Part shown: piece after piece, positions 16,797 to 26,024 of the stretch
How the letters are laid out: each line of letters opens with the position of its first letter
Position numbering within the stretch: position 1 is the first letter of the stretch
From: Gilvibacter sp. SZ-19
Lineage (GTDB): Bacteria; Bacteroidota; Bacteroidia; Flavobacteriales; Flavobacteriaceae
NCBI RefSeq assembly: GCF_002163875.1
Contig: NZ_CP019333.1
Location: 1,246,864 to 1,310,863, forward strand
Length of the DNA stretch: 64,000 nucleotides
Reading direction: 5' to 3'
Notes under the pieces: model-generated
Databases searched by the model: none
What the model was told of the DNA's origin: nothing
The model's input: the letters and a program-made list of their open reading frames with translations, nothing else
Position numbers and translations under genes: made by a program

Positions 16797-18650
16797 ATGA
16801 TAGAATTAGCAGGGATAATCGTTTTAGGGATTTTGGCCCAATGGGTGGCCTGGAAATTTAAGATTCCAGCCATTTTGCCATTGATCCTGATCGGACTTTT
16901 TGTAGGGCCGATCTCCACCCTGATCTCCGAAGACGGCACCCAGTGGATTCAGCCAATTTACAACGGCGACAAGGGGCTGTTCCCCAATCAGCACTTGTTC
17001 AATTTTGTGTCCTTGGCAATTGGGATCATCCTCTTTGAAGGCGGCTTGACCTTAAAGCGCGGAGAGGTTTCTAAAATAGGTCCGGTTATCGGAAAGCTCA
17101 TAAGTTTGGGCTCCATTGTGACCTTTGCCGGAGCTGGTTTGGCAGCGCATTATATCTTCGGATTAGACTGGCGCATTAGTTTTTTATTCTCGTCTTTGAT
17201 CATCGTTACAGGGCCAACAGTGATCACTCCTATTCTGAGAAATATCCCACTTAAAAAAGATGTCTCGGCAGTATTGAAATGGGAGGGAATTTTGATCGAT
17301 CCTATAGGCGCCTTGGTAGCCGTATTGGTCTTTGAGTTCATTAGTGTTGGGGGCGATGCCGGTTACACCAAGCAAGCTTTGGTAGAATTCGGGAAGATCG
17401 TGCTCATTGGTTTTGCCTTTGGTATTTCTGGCGGATACGCACTGTACTATGCCATTAAAAAGAAATTTATTCCGCACTACTTGCTCAATGTGGTGGCTCT
17501 TTCTGTGGTGCTTCTCATTTTTGTGGAGAGCGATGTTTTTGCCCACGAATCAGGACTGTTGGCGGTAGTGGTCATGGGAATGTTCTTAGGAAATAGTGAT
17601 TTGCCCAACCTTAAGGAACTGCTTTATTTTAAAGAATCGCTCAGTGTTTTACTGATCTCTATTCTGTTCATCTTATTGGCGGCTAATATTTCTTTAGACG
17701 ACCTCTTATTGGTATACACTTGGGAAACAGCAGCCCTTTTGGCTGTGATAGTCTTTGTGTTGCGTCCGGTTGGGGTTTTTATGTCTACCATTGGCAGCAG
17801 TTTAAAAACCAACGAAAAACTCTTTATTTCTTGGGTGGGGCCTCGCGGTATTGTAGCTGCGGGTATCGCTTCGCTTTTTGGAACCAAATTGGTGGAACAA
17901 GGAATTCGCGGGGCTGAATATATCACACCACTTGTCTTTGCTGTGGTTTTGGCCACGGTATTGCTCAATGCGGCAACCGCCCGCCTTTTTGCCCGATTGG
18001 TAGGTGTGTTTCTAACTACTTCGGAGTCGATCATTATAGTCGGAGCCTCTAAACCGTCTCGAGTTATCGGGAAATACCTAAAAAAGAACAAGCGCGATGT
18101 CGTTTTAATTGACACCAACGCAAACAACATCAACTTGGCGCGTGAACTTGGGTTGGATTCTTTGAACGCTAACATTTACGAAGGCGATCTAACCGACAAT
18201 ATCGAATTTAACGACGTGGGTTATCTCATTGCCATGACCGGGAATGACGAGATCAATAGATATGCACTAACAAAGTATAGCGCAACGCTCGGGGAGAACG
18301 GCTCCTTTAGATTGATGAGTGATGAAGAACGCAAAAAGGGGCTGCAAAATGGCAGCGCCCCAAGCGAGGTGCTTTCTACCACGCACGACTATGCCGACCT
18401 TACAAGAGTGGCCAATGAGTTTCCTTCTATTCAGGAGATCGATATAGATTCTGCGGCTGTTTTCCAGCGCCTATTAGATTATATATACGACCACAAGGAT
18501 ATGGTTGCCCTGTTCTTAAAAGCTCCGGATGGGGAGCTGAGCTTTATTACCAATCCTTCTGAGATGGAGGTGGAAGAAGGTTCACAACTCGCCTATTTAG
18601 GTAAAACCATCGATGTAGAAAGCGTGCTTCAAAACGGGTCGAACAACTAG
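16797..18650 (+). CDS. CPA1-type cation/proton antiporter with RCK domain
   Basis: 617-aa membrane protein. The N-terminal two-thirds (residues 1 to about 400) contain about 12 helices with NhaP-family features (FEGGLTLKRGEV and SWVGPRGIVAAGIASLFG). The C-terminal part is a TrkA-N/RCK nucleotide-binding domain (IIVGASKPSRVIGKYLKKN, then VLIDTN) and a possible TrkA-C segment. It exchanges Na+ or K+ for H+, gated by nucleotide or ions. The ATG at 16797 (MIELAGIIVLG) is chosen over an upstream in-frame TTG. Confidence 0.92.
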   Translation: MIELAGIIVLGILAQWVAWKFKIPAILPLILIGLFVGPISTLISEDGTQWIQPIYNGDKGLFPNQHLFNFVSLAIGIILFEGGLTLKRGEVSKIGPVIGKLISLGSIVTFAGAGLAAHYIFGLDWRISFLFSSLIIVTGPTVITPILRNIPLKKDVSAVLKWEGILIDPIGALVAVLVFEFISVGGDAGYTKQALVEFGKIVLIGFAFGISGGYALYYAIKKKFIPHYLLNVVALSVVLLIFVESDVFAHESGLLAVVVMGMFLGNSDLPNLKELLYFKESLSVLLISILFILLAANISLDDLLLVYTWETAALLAVIVFVLRPVGVFMSTIGSSLKTNEKLFISWVGPRGIVAAGIASLFGTKLVEQGIRGAEYITPLVFAVVLATVLLNAATARLFARLVGVFLTTSESIIIVGASKPSRVIGKYLKKNKRDVVLIDTNANNINLARELGLDSLNANIYEGDLTDNIEFNDVGYLIAMTGNDEINRYALTKYSATLGENGSFRLMSDEERKKGLQNGSAPSEVLSTTHDYADLTRVANEFPSIQEIDIDSAAVFQRLLDYIYDHKDMVALFLKAPDGELSFITNPSEMEVEEGSQLAYLGKTIDVESVLQNGSNN

Positions 18651-18711
18651 AAGCGCTTCCGCAGAAAATAAACCCGTAAATCTAACGTTCCAATTCACAA
18701 AGCCATCTGTT

Positions 18712-18930
18712 ATGAAATACGTCTTCTTTTTTGCAGCTACAGCTGCCTTAAGTCTTGGATCATGTAAAGAGGACGATGTGGCCTGTGTAACTTGCGATAA
18801 TGAACTAACGCAAAGTTTCACGCTGTGTAGAGAGGCAAATGGAGACGCCTCGGTTAACGGTCAAGATACCGATACCGATTACGATGTTTACTTATCAAAT
18901 CTAACGCAACAGGGAACTAGCTGCAACTAG
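18712..18930 (+). CDS. Small cysteine-rich lipoprotein
   Basis: 72 aa. The lipoprotein signal ends in LSLGSC (cysteine about residue 18). The mature part is acidic and carries further cysteines ([18 protein letters not shown] and the C-terminal TSCN), perhaps disulphide bonded in the periplasm. I do not recognise the family. Its stop interlocks with the lepA stop in the tetranucleotide CTAG. Confidence 0.7.
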   Translation: MKYVFFFAATAALSLGSCKEDDVACVTCDNELTQSFTLCREANGDASVNGQDTDTDYDVYLSNLTQQGTSCN

Positions 18931-20723
18931 TCGTTGAGCTTCAATACTGCCATAAAGGCTTCCTGAGGAATTTCAACATTACCCACCTGACGCATTCGCT
19001 TCTTTCCTTTTTTCTGCTTTTCTAAAAGCTTTCTTTTACGGGAAATATCACCACCATAACACTTGGCGGTAACGTCTTTTCTAAGCGCTTTTACTGTTTC
19101 ACGAGCAATGATCTTTGCTCCAATAGCAGCCTGAATCGGAATGTCAAATTGCTGTCTTGGAATAAGCTCCTTTAGCTTCTCACACATCTTTTTACCGATG
19201 TCGTAGGCGTTGTCTTTATGCAAGAGGGCCGAAAGGGCATCAACAGTATTTCCGTTTAGGAGAACGTCTACTTTTACAAGATTAGAGGTGCGCATCCCAA
19301 TAGGCGCGTAATCAAAGGACGCATATCCTTTAGAAACCGTTTTAAGACGGTCGTAAAAATCAAATACGATCTCCGCCAAAGGCATATCGAATGACAATTC
19401 TACGCGCTCTGGAGTCAAGTAATTCTGATTGGTGATCTGGCCGCGCTTTTCGATACACAGGCTCATCACCGGGCCAACAAAGTCTGACTTGGTTATGATA
19501 CTTGCTTTTATATATGGCTCTTCTACACGGTTCATGGTAGAAGGCTCTGGCAGATCGGACGGATTGTTCACTAAAATGACCTCATCGGGTTCCTTATTGG
19601 TGTAGGCGTGATACGACACGTTAGGCACCGTGGTGATCACTGTCATATTGAATTCGCGCTCTAAGCGCTCTTGAATGATCTCCAAGTGAAGCATTCCCAA
19701 GAATCCGCAGCGGAATCCAAAACCAAGAGCCGCAGAACTCTCTGGTTGGAAAACTAGCGAAGCATCGTTGAGCTGCAACTTTTCCATGGAGTTTCTCAGT
19801 TCTTCGTAATCTTCAGTATCCACCGGATAGATACCAGCAAATACCATTGGCTTTACGTCTTCAAAACCTTCGATCATTTTAGTGGTTGGCTGCTTGGCGT
19901 CGGTAATGGTATCACCCACTTTTACATCGCGAGCATCTTTGATCCCCGTAATGAGGTAGCCCACGTCTCCTGCGCCTACTTTTTGCTTCGGAGCTTGTTT
20001 GAGTTTAAGCGTACCCACCTCGTCTGCGAAATAAGTTTTGCCCGTAGCCATGAATTTGATCTGCTGCCCTTTGCGGATCTCACCATCGATAACTCTAAAG
20101 TAAGTTTCTACGCCGCGGAAAGGATTGTAGACCGAGTCAAAGATCAATGCCTGTAAAGGCGCTTCGGGGTCTCCCTCCGGAGCAGGAATGCGCTCAATGA
20201 TTGCATTCAATATATCTTCTATACCAATGCCAGTCTTGGCACTAGCAGGAATTACCTCCTCTGCATCGCAGCCCAAAAGATCGACTATATCGTCTGTAAC
20301 TTCTTCTGGGTTTGCACTCGGTAGATCCACTTTGTTGAGCACTGGAATGATCTCCAAATCGTTCTCTAAAGCCAAGTACAAGTTAGAGATGGTCTGGGCT
20401 TGGATGCTCTGTGCGGCATCTACAACAAGTAGCGCTCCTTCGCAGGCAGCAATAGATCGAGACACCTCGTAGCTAAAATCCACGTGGCCAGGAGTGTCGA
20501 TCAGGTTCAAGACATAGGTCTCGCCGTGATAGACGTATTCCATCTGGATAGCATGACTCTTAATGGTGATCCCGCGTTCGCGCTCCAGGTCCATATTATC
20601 TAGGAGCTGGTCCTGTTTTTCGCGCTGGGTTATAGCGCCGGTAAATTCCAACAGGCGATCGGCCAAGGTAGACTTGCCGTGATCGATGTGTGCAATGATG
20701 CAAAAGTTGCGAAAGTGCTTCAT
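18927..20723 (-). CDS. lepA: Elongation factor 4
   Basis: 598-aa translational GTPase that acts on stalled or mistranslocated ribosomes, membrane-associated or cytoplasmic. GTPase motifs: [14 protein letters not shown] (about residues 10-23), [16 protein letters not shown] and [10 protein letters not shown]. The LepA-specific C-terminal domain contains the basic stretch [20 protein letters not shown]. Length and motif order are typical. A -7 box lies at 20750-20757. Confidence 0.97.
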   Translation of the reverse strand: MKHFRNFCIIAHIDHGKSTLADRLLEFTGAITQREKQDQLLDNMDLERERGITIKSHAIQMEYVYHGETYVLNLIDTPGHVDFSYEVSRSIAACEGALLVVDAAQSIQAQTISNLYLALENDLEIIPVLNKVDLPSANPEEVTDDIVDLLGCDAEEVIPASAKTGIGIEDILNAIIERIPAPEGDPEAPLQALIFDSVYNPFRGVETYFRVIDGEIRKGQQIKFMATGKTYFADEVGTLKLKQAPKQKVGAGDVGYLITGIKDARDVKVGDTITDAKQPTTKMIEGFEDVKPMVFAGIYPVDTEDYEELRNSMEKLQLNDASLVFQPESSAALGFGFRCGFLGMLHLEIIQERLEREFNMTVITTVPNVSYHAYTNKEPDEVILVNNPSDLPEPSTMNRVEEPYIKASIITKSDFVGPVMSLCIEKRGQITNQNYLTPERVELSFDMPLAEIVFDFYDRLKTVSKGYASFDYAPIGMRTSNLVKVDVLLNGNTVDALSALLHKDNAYDIGKKMCEKLKELIPRQQFDIPIQAAIGAKIIARETVKALRKDVTAKCYGGDISRKRKLLEKQKKGKKRMRQVGNVEIPQEAFMAVLKLND

Positions 20724-20749
20724 ATACTTGCCTTTGGGGCTATTTGGCG

Positions 20750-20757
20750 CAAAGATA
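20750..20757 (-). promoter_or_regulatory. -7 box for lepA
   Basis: Reads TATCTTTG on the minus strand, 26 bases before the lepA ATG. Confidence 0.5.
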
Positions 20758-20806
20758 ATGCAAAAGCCTGGCTTTTAGTAAGATTTTAAAAGAATCTGAA
20801 TTTGCT

Positions 20807-20814
20807 TAATTTTG
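20807..20814 (+). promoter_or_regulatory. -7 box for dusB
   Basis: TAATTTTG, matching TAnnTTTG, lies only 6 bases before the dusB ATG at 20821. Transcription would start at or next to the A of the ATG, implying a leaderless mRNA. Confidence 0.45.
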
Positions 20815-20820
20815 CAGCCA

Positions 20821-21813
20821 ATGGCCAAGATAGGTGACATAGACGTAGGAGAATTTCCGTTGTTGCTCGCACCGATGGAAGATGTGAGCGATCCACCCTT
20901 TCGCGCCTTGTGCAAAGAGCAAGGGGCAGATGTGGTGTATACGGAGTTTATTTCCTCCGAAGGACTCATTAGAGACGCTGCCAAAAGTGTGATCAAGCTC
21001 GACATTTACGAGAAGGAACGTCCTGTTGGTATCCAGATCTTTGGAGCCAATATGGACTCCATGCTACAGTCCGTAGATATAGTGACTGCATCAAAGCCAG
21101 ATATTATAGATATCAATTTTGGGTGTCCGGTGAAAAAGGTAGTCTCCAAAGGTGCCGGCGCAGGCATTTTGAAAGACATAGATCTGATGGTCAAGCTTAC
21201 CAAGGCCATGGTTGAACGCACCCATTTACCTATTACTGTGAAAACTCGTTTAGGTTGGGATCACGACAGCATTAAGATCGTTGAGGTGGCCGAACGTTTA
21301 CAAGATGTAGGTTGCAAAGCCATATCAATTCACGGCCGTACGCGTGCGCAGATGTATAAAGGCGATGCAGATTGGCGCCCAATTGCCGAGGTAAAGAACA
21401 ACCCACGCATGCATATTCCTGTCTTTGGAAACGGAGACGTAAACACCCCGGAGCGCGCCGTAGAAATGCGCGATGAGTACGGTTTGGATGGAGCCATGAT
21501 CGGAAGAGCAAGTATAGGTTATCCTTGGTTCTTTAGAGAGGTAAAGCACTACTTTAAAACCGGACAACATTTACCGCCTCCTACTATGCAAGAGCGCGTG
21601 GACGCAGCCAGACGCCACCTACAAATGTCTATCGATTGGAAAGGGGAGAAGCTGGGCGTTTTTGAAACCCGCAGACACTACACCAATTATTTTAAAGGAA
21701 TACCGCACTTTAAGGAGTACCGATCTAAAATGGTGACCAGTGATGATTCTGCAGATGTTTTTGCAACCTTCGATGAGGTCCTGGAGCGTTTTGGTGACTT
21801 TCAGTTTGCTTAG
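20821..21813 (+). CDS. dusB: tRNA-dihydrouridine synthase (DusB type)
   Basis: 330-aa FMN enzyme reducing uridines in the tRNA D-loop. It has the TIM-barrel start (LLLAPMEDVSDPPFRALCKE), the signature INFGCPVKKVVSKGAGAGIL with the catalytic cysteine, the SIHGRTRAQMYKGDADW segment, and the FMN-binding GNGDVNTPE and GAMIGRASIG loops. An upstream in-frame TTG at 20812 falls inside the promoter box, so ATG 20821 is used. The stop interlocks with the convergent permease gene by four bases. Confidence 0.94.
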   Translation: MAKIGDIDVGEFPLLLAPMEDVSDPPFRALCKEQGADVVYTEFISSEGLIRDAAKSVIKLDIYEKERPVGIQIFGANMDSMLQSVDIVTASKPDIIDINFGCPVKKVVSKGAGAGILKDIDLMVKLTKAMVERTHLPITVKTRLGWDHDSIKIVEVAERLQDVGCKAISIHGRTRAQMYKGDADWRPIAEVKNNPRMHIPVFGNGDVNTPERAVEMRDEYGLDGAMIGRASIGYPWFFREVKHYFKTGQHLPPPTMQERVDAARRHLQMSIDWKGEKLGVFETRRHYTNYFKGIPHFKEYRSKMVTSDDSADVFATFDEVLERFGDFQFA

Positions 21814-23015
21814 ATCTTAGCAAGCATTTTCTCGTTCACATTTCTAGAGGCAATATTGGCCGCAATAAGCCCAAGCACCAACATGGTGACCAAAACCACT
21901 AGGGCGTTCAAGACCGTGGGCTTAACCGGGTAGGGTAAAGTTGGTGTAATTGCCACCCATCCGAATTGCAACTGACACCATACAATAATAAAACCTAACG
22001 CCAACCCTATTACGCCGCTAACAGCAGTGAGCAAGAAACCTTGATAGTAAAATATCTTGCGGATCTCACTGCCCAAAAGACCCATATTCTGCAGGGTTTT
22101 TAAATTGCCTTTTTTGTCTAAGATCATCATGATTATGGCGCCAATAACATTGAAAAGTGCAATGATAAGCACTAAAGTAAAGATGAGATATACGGCTACA
22201 TTCTCTGTATTGAGCATTTTGTAAAGGGCGTCGTTCTGTTGCAGTCGGGTTTTAATGTCGACAGGATTTCCAAACAGTGTGGCTAGAGCTTCTTTGACCG
22301 CTTCTGGGTCGGCACCTGGATCTAATTTGATCTCTAAGCCAGACACGATGTTCTCATCATATCCTAATAAACGCCTGGCCAGATCTACATCTGCAAAAAG
22401 AAAGGTGTCATCTACTTCCTCATTGACATTATAAATACCAGTGACTACCACCCGCTCTTTTCTAAAGGCCTGCGTTGGGTCCAAGATCTGTCCCGTACCG
22501 GGCTTAGGGGCATAGATCTCTAAAAGCTCGCTGTAATCATAAGTGCCTAAAGAAAGTTTTACGGAAGCCGTAAGTCCGAGCACCACTTCATTTTCTCCTT
22601 GGCGAAACCAATCGTTAATGAACAGCATGCTGTCTATAGGGACAACAGAACCATAACGTGCATCTACTCCTTTTATAGTGGCGATGTGATTTTTTCCTTT
22701 AAAGTTGAGGTAAACGCGCTCTTCTATAATTTCAGATAAGGCCAATACCCCCTCTGTCTTTAATATTGCCTGTCGCAGACTTGCATCACTTGTGAATGTT
22801 TTCCCAGTTTCGGGATAGACCTTGAGGTCGGCGTCGAAAACATTGGCAAAACTCAGCGAAAAGTCACGAAGCCCAGCAAAACCAGAAAGCACAATATACA
22901 AGGCAGCCGTAGCAACTATGACGCCTATCGCGGCAATTCGCGTGATCTTATTTATAGCGTTGTTATTGCTTTTGCTCCACAGATATCGCTTAGCAATGTA
23001 GAAAGGAGTGTTCAA
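21810..23015 (-). CDS. FtsX/LolE-type ABC permease
   Basis: 401-aa inner-membrane protein. A first helix (about residues 25-45, ITRIAAIGVIVATAAL) is followed by a large periplasmic MacB-PCD-like domain (about 46-270) and three C-terminal helices in the FtsX domain (FTLVLIIALFNVIGAIIMMI, then GFLLTAVSGVIGLALGFII, then LNALVVLVTMLVLGLIAANI). It resembles LolC/LolE lipoprotein-release permeases. The cognate ATPase gene is not adjacent. It lies one base after rbfA, so the two are co-transcribed. Confidence 0.88.
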   Translation of the reverse strand: MNTPFYIAKRYLWSKSNNNAINKITRIAAIGVIVATAALYIVLSGFAGLRDFSLSFANVFDADLKVYPETGKTFTSDASLRQAILKTEGVLALSEIIEERVYLNFKGKNHIATIKGVDARYGSVVPIDSMLFINDWFRQGENEVVLGLTASVKLSLGTYDYSELLEIYAPKPGTGQILDPTQAFRKERVVVTGIYNVNEEVDDTFLFADVDLARRLLGYDENIVSGLEIKLDPGADPEAVKEALATLFGNPVDIKTRLQQNDALYKMLNTENVAVYLIFTLVLIIALFNVIGAIIMMILDKKGNLKTLQNMGLLGSEIRKIFYYQGFLLTAVSGVIGLALGFIIVWCQLQFGWVAITPTLPYPVKPTVLNALVVLVTMLVLGLIAANIASRNVNEKMLAKI

Positions 23016-23016
23016 C

Positions 23017-23412
23017 TCAAGACTTTTTTCTTTTCCCTAGTAAATCAGGATTCTTAACAGGGTCAACCTCGCCTTCTAGAGCTTTGTCTATAGATTCGAT
23101 ATACTCCAGAGAATCGTCGAGGTAAAAGATCAAGTCCGGCATTTTGCGCAATTGGTCGCGAGTCAGTTGGGCCAACTGATGCTTGATGTTAGGGGTGACC
23201 GTTTTAATCTCTTCCATCATTGCTTTAGCGTGAGCCGCCGGAAATATGCTCAGGTATACTTTTGCAATAGACAGATCTACGGTAACATTTACCTTGGTCA
23301 CAGAGACCACCAATTGGGTTTGGCCCGCTTCCCGCAACATTTTCTGAATGAGCGTCGCAATGTCACTTTGCAGGATACCTGCTATTTTTTTCTGCCGATT
23401 GTTTTCATTCAT
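23017..23412 (-). CDS. rbfA: Ribosome-binding factor A
   Basis: 131 aa, binds the 30S subunit during 16S rRNA 5'-end maturation. KH-like layout: RQKKIAGILQSDIATLIQKML at the N-terminus, VTVDLSIAKVYLSIF in the middle, and LRKMPDLIFYLDDSLEYIESI near the end, all typical. It heads a two-gene operon with the permease. Confidence 0.94.
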   Translation of the reverse strand: MNENNRQKKIAGILQSDIATLIQKMLREAGQTQLVVSVTKVNVTVDLSIAKVYLSIFPAAHAKAMMEEIKTVTPNIKHQLAQLTRDQLRKMPDLIFYLDDSLEYIESIDKALEGEVDPVKNPDLLGKRKKS

Positions 23413-23416
23413 ACGG

Positions 23417-23424
23417 CAAAAGTA
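23417..23424 (-). promoter_or_regulatory. -7 box for rbfA
   Basis: Reads TACTTTTG on the minus strand, 4 bases upstream of the rbfA ATG, again leaving an almost leaderless message. Confidence 0.45.
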
Positions 23425-23475
23425 GCATATTTACTTGTTGAATACATTATTCTAGCACAATTGAAATTAAGTTTG

Positions 23476-23877
23476 ATGACAAAAATTGAACACATAGGAA
23501 TTGCCGTGAAGGATCTGGAATCTGCAAACAAAGTGTATGCCGCACTTTTAGGAAAGCCCCATTATAAGGTAGAGACCGTGGAGTCAGAAGGCGTTGACAC
23601 CTCCTTTTTTGAATGTGGGGATTCAAAGATCGAACTCTTAGCTGCAACAAATCCGGAGAGTCCTATTGCCAAATTCATTGAAAAGCGCGGAGAGGGAATA
23701 CACCATATCGCATTTGCGGTAAACGACATAGAAGCAGAAATAGAACGACTAAAAGCGGAAGGTTTTCGAGTGTTGAACGAAACCCCAAAGCAAGGTGCTG
23801 ACAACAAAATCATTGCGTTTTTACACCCAAAATCGTCCAATGGAGTGTTAGTTGAGCTTTGTCAGGACAGAAATTGA
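23476..23877 (+). CDS. mce: Methylmalonyl-CoA epimerase
   Basis: 133 aa, vicinal-oxygen-chelate (glyoxalase-like) fold. It epimerises (2R)/(2S)-methylmalonyl-CoA in propionate metabolism. The metal ligands are recognisable: His in TKIEHIGIAVKDL, Glu in DSKIELL, His in GEGIHHIAFAVNDI and Glu in GVLVELCQ. The ATG at 23476 is chosen; the open frame runs further upstream, but that part overlaps rbfA antisense and has no family similarity. The mutase subunits are not in this window. Confidence 0.92.
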   Translation: MTKIEHIGIAVKDLESANKVYAALLGKPHYKVETVESEGVDTSFFECGDSKIELLAATNPESPIAKFIEKRGEGIHHIAFAVNDIEAEIERLKAEGFRVLNETPKQGADNKIIAFLHPKSSNGVLVELCQDRN

Positions 23878-23909
23878 TTCAAATAGTTTGCGGATAAATT
23901 AACTAATTT

Positions 23910-23917
23910 TACATTTG
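23910..23917 (+). promoter_or_regulatory. Promoter of the CAT tRNA
   Basis: TACATTTG with a TTG at 23888-23890, 19 bases upstream. This matches the Bacteroidota TTG-N19-TAnnTTTG arrangement, 12 bases before the tRNA. Confidence 0.6.
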
Positions 23918-23929
23918 CACACTGTTTCA

Positions 23930-24003
23930 GGACCCATAGCTCAGCTGGTTAGAGCACCTGACTCATAATCAGGGGGTCGAAGGTTCGAGCCCTTCTGGGT
24001 CCA
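23930..24003 (+). tRNA. tRNA with CAT anticodon (Met or Ile2)
   Basis: 74-nt cloverleaf. The acceptor strands GGACCCA and TGGGTCC pair perfectly with discriminator A at 24003. The anticodon stem CCTGA/TCAGG encloses the loop CTCATAA, anticodon CAT. A CAT anticodon is elongator Met, or Ile2 if the C is lysidine-modified. The C4-G69 and C5-G68 pairs are ones TilS prefers, leaning towards Ile2, but I cannot decide. Initiator tRNA is unlikely because 1-72 is G-C. Confidence 0.93.
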
Positions 24004-24091
24004 CTAGATTGTAAAATAATAGTTACTAATTGCCACGGAGTGAAGGTTTTCCTTTGCGATTTTAAAAAAATTAGTACATTAGAACCCGATT

Positions 24092-24289
24092 ATGCGACCC
24101 CAAATCGTGAAAATAACAGTCTTAGGACTGTGTTTGCTGTTGCCCCAATCAATAGCTGCCCAGAGTCCACCACCGCCTACGGGTCCCCCGCCACCGGGAC
24201 TTCCCATAGATGCATCAAGTTTCGTATTGCTTATTTTTGGCCTAGCCTTAGGGGTATTTATTGCGTATCGCAGAAAGCGTCTTAGCTAG
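24092..24289 (+). CDS. Small PID/CTERM-like exported protein
   Basis: 65 aa in three parts: a signal peptide (cut after about residue 24, SIAAQ), a Pro-rich stretch (SPPPPTGPPPPGLPID, residues 25-40), and a C-terminal hydrophobic helix (43-59) followed by RRKR. Such short tripartite C-terminal sorting modules with a PID triplet occur in Bacteroidota small proteins and resemble substrates of exosortase-like systems; that link is inference. TACATTAG at 24073 may be its promoter. It overlaps the convergent riboflavin synthase gene by 8 bases. Confidence 0.7.
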   Translation: MRPQIVKITVLGLCLLLPQSIAAQSPPPPTGPPPPGLPIDASSFVLLIFGLALGVFIAYRRKRLS

Positions 24290-24872
24290 ATTGACGCAAG
24301 AGTTTTTGAACGTATTTTCCTACCACATCAAATTCAAGATTGACCGTATCTCCAACTTTCAAGGAGTGAAAATTGGTATGTTCGTATGTATAGGGAATAA
24401 TAGCTACGCTGAATTCTGTGTCCGTACTATCTACTACCGTTAAACTTACTCCGTTTACGGTAATTGAACCTTTTTCAATGGTAAGATTACCCGGGATGAG
24501 TTCGTGCTTGAACCTATAGGTCCAGCTGCCATCTAGTGTCTCCGCAGCAATACAAGTTGCGGTCTGATCCACATGACCTTGAACAATATGACCGTCCAGA
24601 CGAGCGCCCATTTTCATAGCGCGTTCTAAATTGATCCCACTGCCAACAGTTAAGGCTCCAAGATTCGACTTTTGAAGTGTTTCGTCTATAGCGGTAACGG
24701 TATATTGATTGCCATCTAAAGCAACTACGGTTAAACACACTCCATTGTGTGCCACACTCTGATCGATCTGAAGTTCTGGAGTCATTGCCGCTTTCATTCT
24801 GATGTGAAGGTTGCTGCCTTCACGCTCCAGATGAACAACTTCGGCTACTTCTTCTATGATCCCTGTAAACAT
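24282..24872 (-). CDS. ribE: Riboflavin synthase, alpha subunit
   Basis: 196 aa. Dismutates two 6,7-dimethyl-8-ribityllumazine molecules to riboflavin. It starts with the invariant MFTGIIEEVAEV (ATG at 24872; a longer reading to 24902 is discarded). The chain is an internal duplication of a beta-barrel, each half with the lumazine-binding layout (first half: QSVAHNGVCLTVVA; second half: GSITVNGVSLTVVD). The rest of the riboflavin pathway is elsewhere. It is divergent from pdxA. Confidence 0.96.
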   Translation of the reverse strand: MFTGIIEEVAEVVHLEREGSNLHIRMKAAMTPELQIDQSVAHNGVCLTVVALDGNQYTVTAIDETLQKSNLGALTVGSGINLERAMKMGARLDGHIVQGHVDQTATCIAAETLDGSWTYRFKHELIPGNLTIEKGSITVNGVSLTVVDSTDTEFSVAIIPYTYEHTNFHSLKVGDTVNLEFDVVGKYVQKLLRQSS

Positions 24873-24962
24873 CTTAATATTGTTGTTAACTTTGTGATGC
24901 AAAAATACGAATAATCGCCCAGCTGATTAAGCGAGGCGGTCATGCATTTAAGACCATAAGCT

Positions 24963-26024
24963 TTGAATAAAAAGGAACAGATCACAGTGGGGATCTCCAT
25001 TGGAGACCTGAACGGAATTGGCGGAGAGATCGTCTTGAAAACCTTCTTGGACTCACGCATGCTCGAATTCTGCACACCCGTGATCTTTGCTTCGGTAAAG
25101 CTCATGTCCTTCTATAAAAAGCATTTTGATTATCCGATAAATCTTCACGGAATAAACAACCTGGATCAGATCGCTCATAAGAAGATCAATGTGCTGAACG
25201 TCTGGAAAGAAGGAGTTACGGTGAATTTCGGAGAAGAAAAGCCCGAGGCAGGCGCTTATGCCATAAAGAGTTTTAAGGCTGCTGTCACCGCCCTTAAACA
25301 AGATAAGATCGATGTTTTGGTCACCGCGCCTATTCACAAATACAATATTCAAGCCGAGGATTTCAAATTCCCTGGACACACAGATTACTTGAATCAGCAG
25401 CTAGAAGGCAATAGCATGATGTTTATGATCAGTGAGTCCCTGCGCGTTGGTCTCCTTACAGATCACCTGCCCGTTAAAGATGTTTCGGCAGCGATTACTC
25501 CGGAGCTGATCACCACCAAAATAAAGACAGTAACCCAAACCCTGAAACAAGACTTTGGGATCATTACTCCGAAGATCGCAGTATTGGGAATCAATCCACA
25601 TACAGGAGACAACGGGGTAATTGGAAAAGAGGACGATGAGGTAGTGCGCCCAACTTTGGCAAAACTCAACGAAGAAGGCACCTTAGTTTATGGACCCTAT
25701 GCCGCCGATAGTTTTTTTGGCACTAAGAATCATTTGAATTTCGATGCGATCATCGCTGCATATCACGATCAAGGATTGGTGCCGTTCAAGACCTTGTCCT
25801 TTGGGCAAGGGGTGAATTATACCGCTGGACTTGAAAAGATAAGGACCTCGCCAGATCACGGAACGGCCTACGACAAGGCGGGAAAGGGGGAGGCAGACTA
25901 CACTTCATTCAAAGAGGCTGTGTTCAGCGCTATTCAAATTTTTAAGACAAGACAAGAATATCTGGAGTTGAGCGCTAATCCATTACAGAAAAGAGCCCGT
26001 AAGGTTTTAGCCAAGAAAAGATAG
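24963..26024 (+). CDS. pdxA: 4-hydroxythreonine-4-phosphate dehydrogenase
   Basis: 353 aa, NAD-dependent step of pyridoxal-phosphate synthesis by the DXP route. Typical motifs: VGISIGDLNGIGGEI at the N-terminus, VTAPIHKYNI, FPGHTDYLNQQL (metal-binding His), GINPHTGDNGVIG, AYHDQGLVPFK and the C-terminal TSPDHGTAYDKAGKG. The start is TTG at 24963; the next in-frame ATG would remove the conserved N-terminal strand. Confidence 0.95.
   Translation: MNKKEQITVGISIGDLNGIGGEIVLKTFLDSRMLEFCTPVIFASVKLMSFYKKHFDYPINLHGINNLDQIAHKKINVLNVWKEGVTVNFGEEKPEAGAYAIKSFKAAVTALKQDKIDVLVTAPIHKYNIQAEDFKFPGHTDYLNQQLEGNSMMFMISESLRVGLLTDHLPVKDVSAAITPELITTKIKTVTQTLKQDFGIITPKIAVLGINPHTGDNGVIGKEDDEVVRPTLAKLNEEGTLVYGPYAADSFFGTKNHLNFDAIIAAYHDQGLVPFKTLSFGQGVNYTAGLEKIRTSPDHGTAYDKAGKGEADYTSFKEAVFSAIQIFKTRQEYLELSANPLQKRARKVLAKKR

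Noticed and set aside
23152-23475. Upstream extension of the methylmalonyl-CoA epimerase frame
   Set aside because: It overlaps rbfA antisense and lacks family similarity; ATG 23476 gives a standard-length protein.
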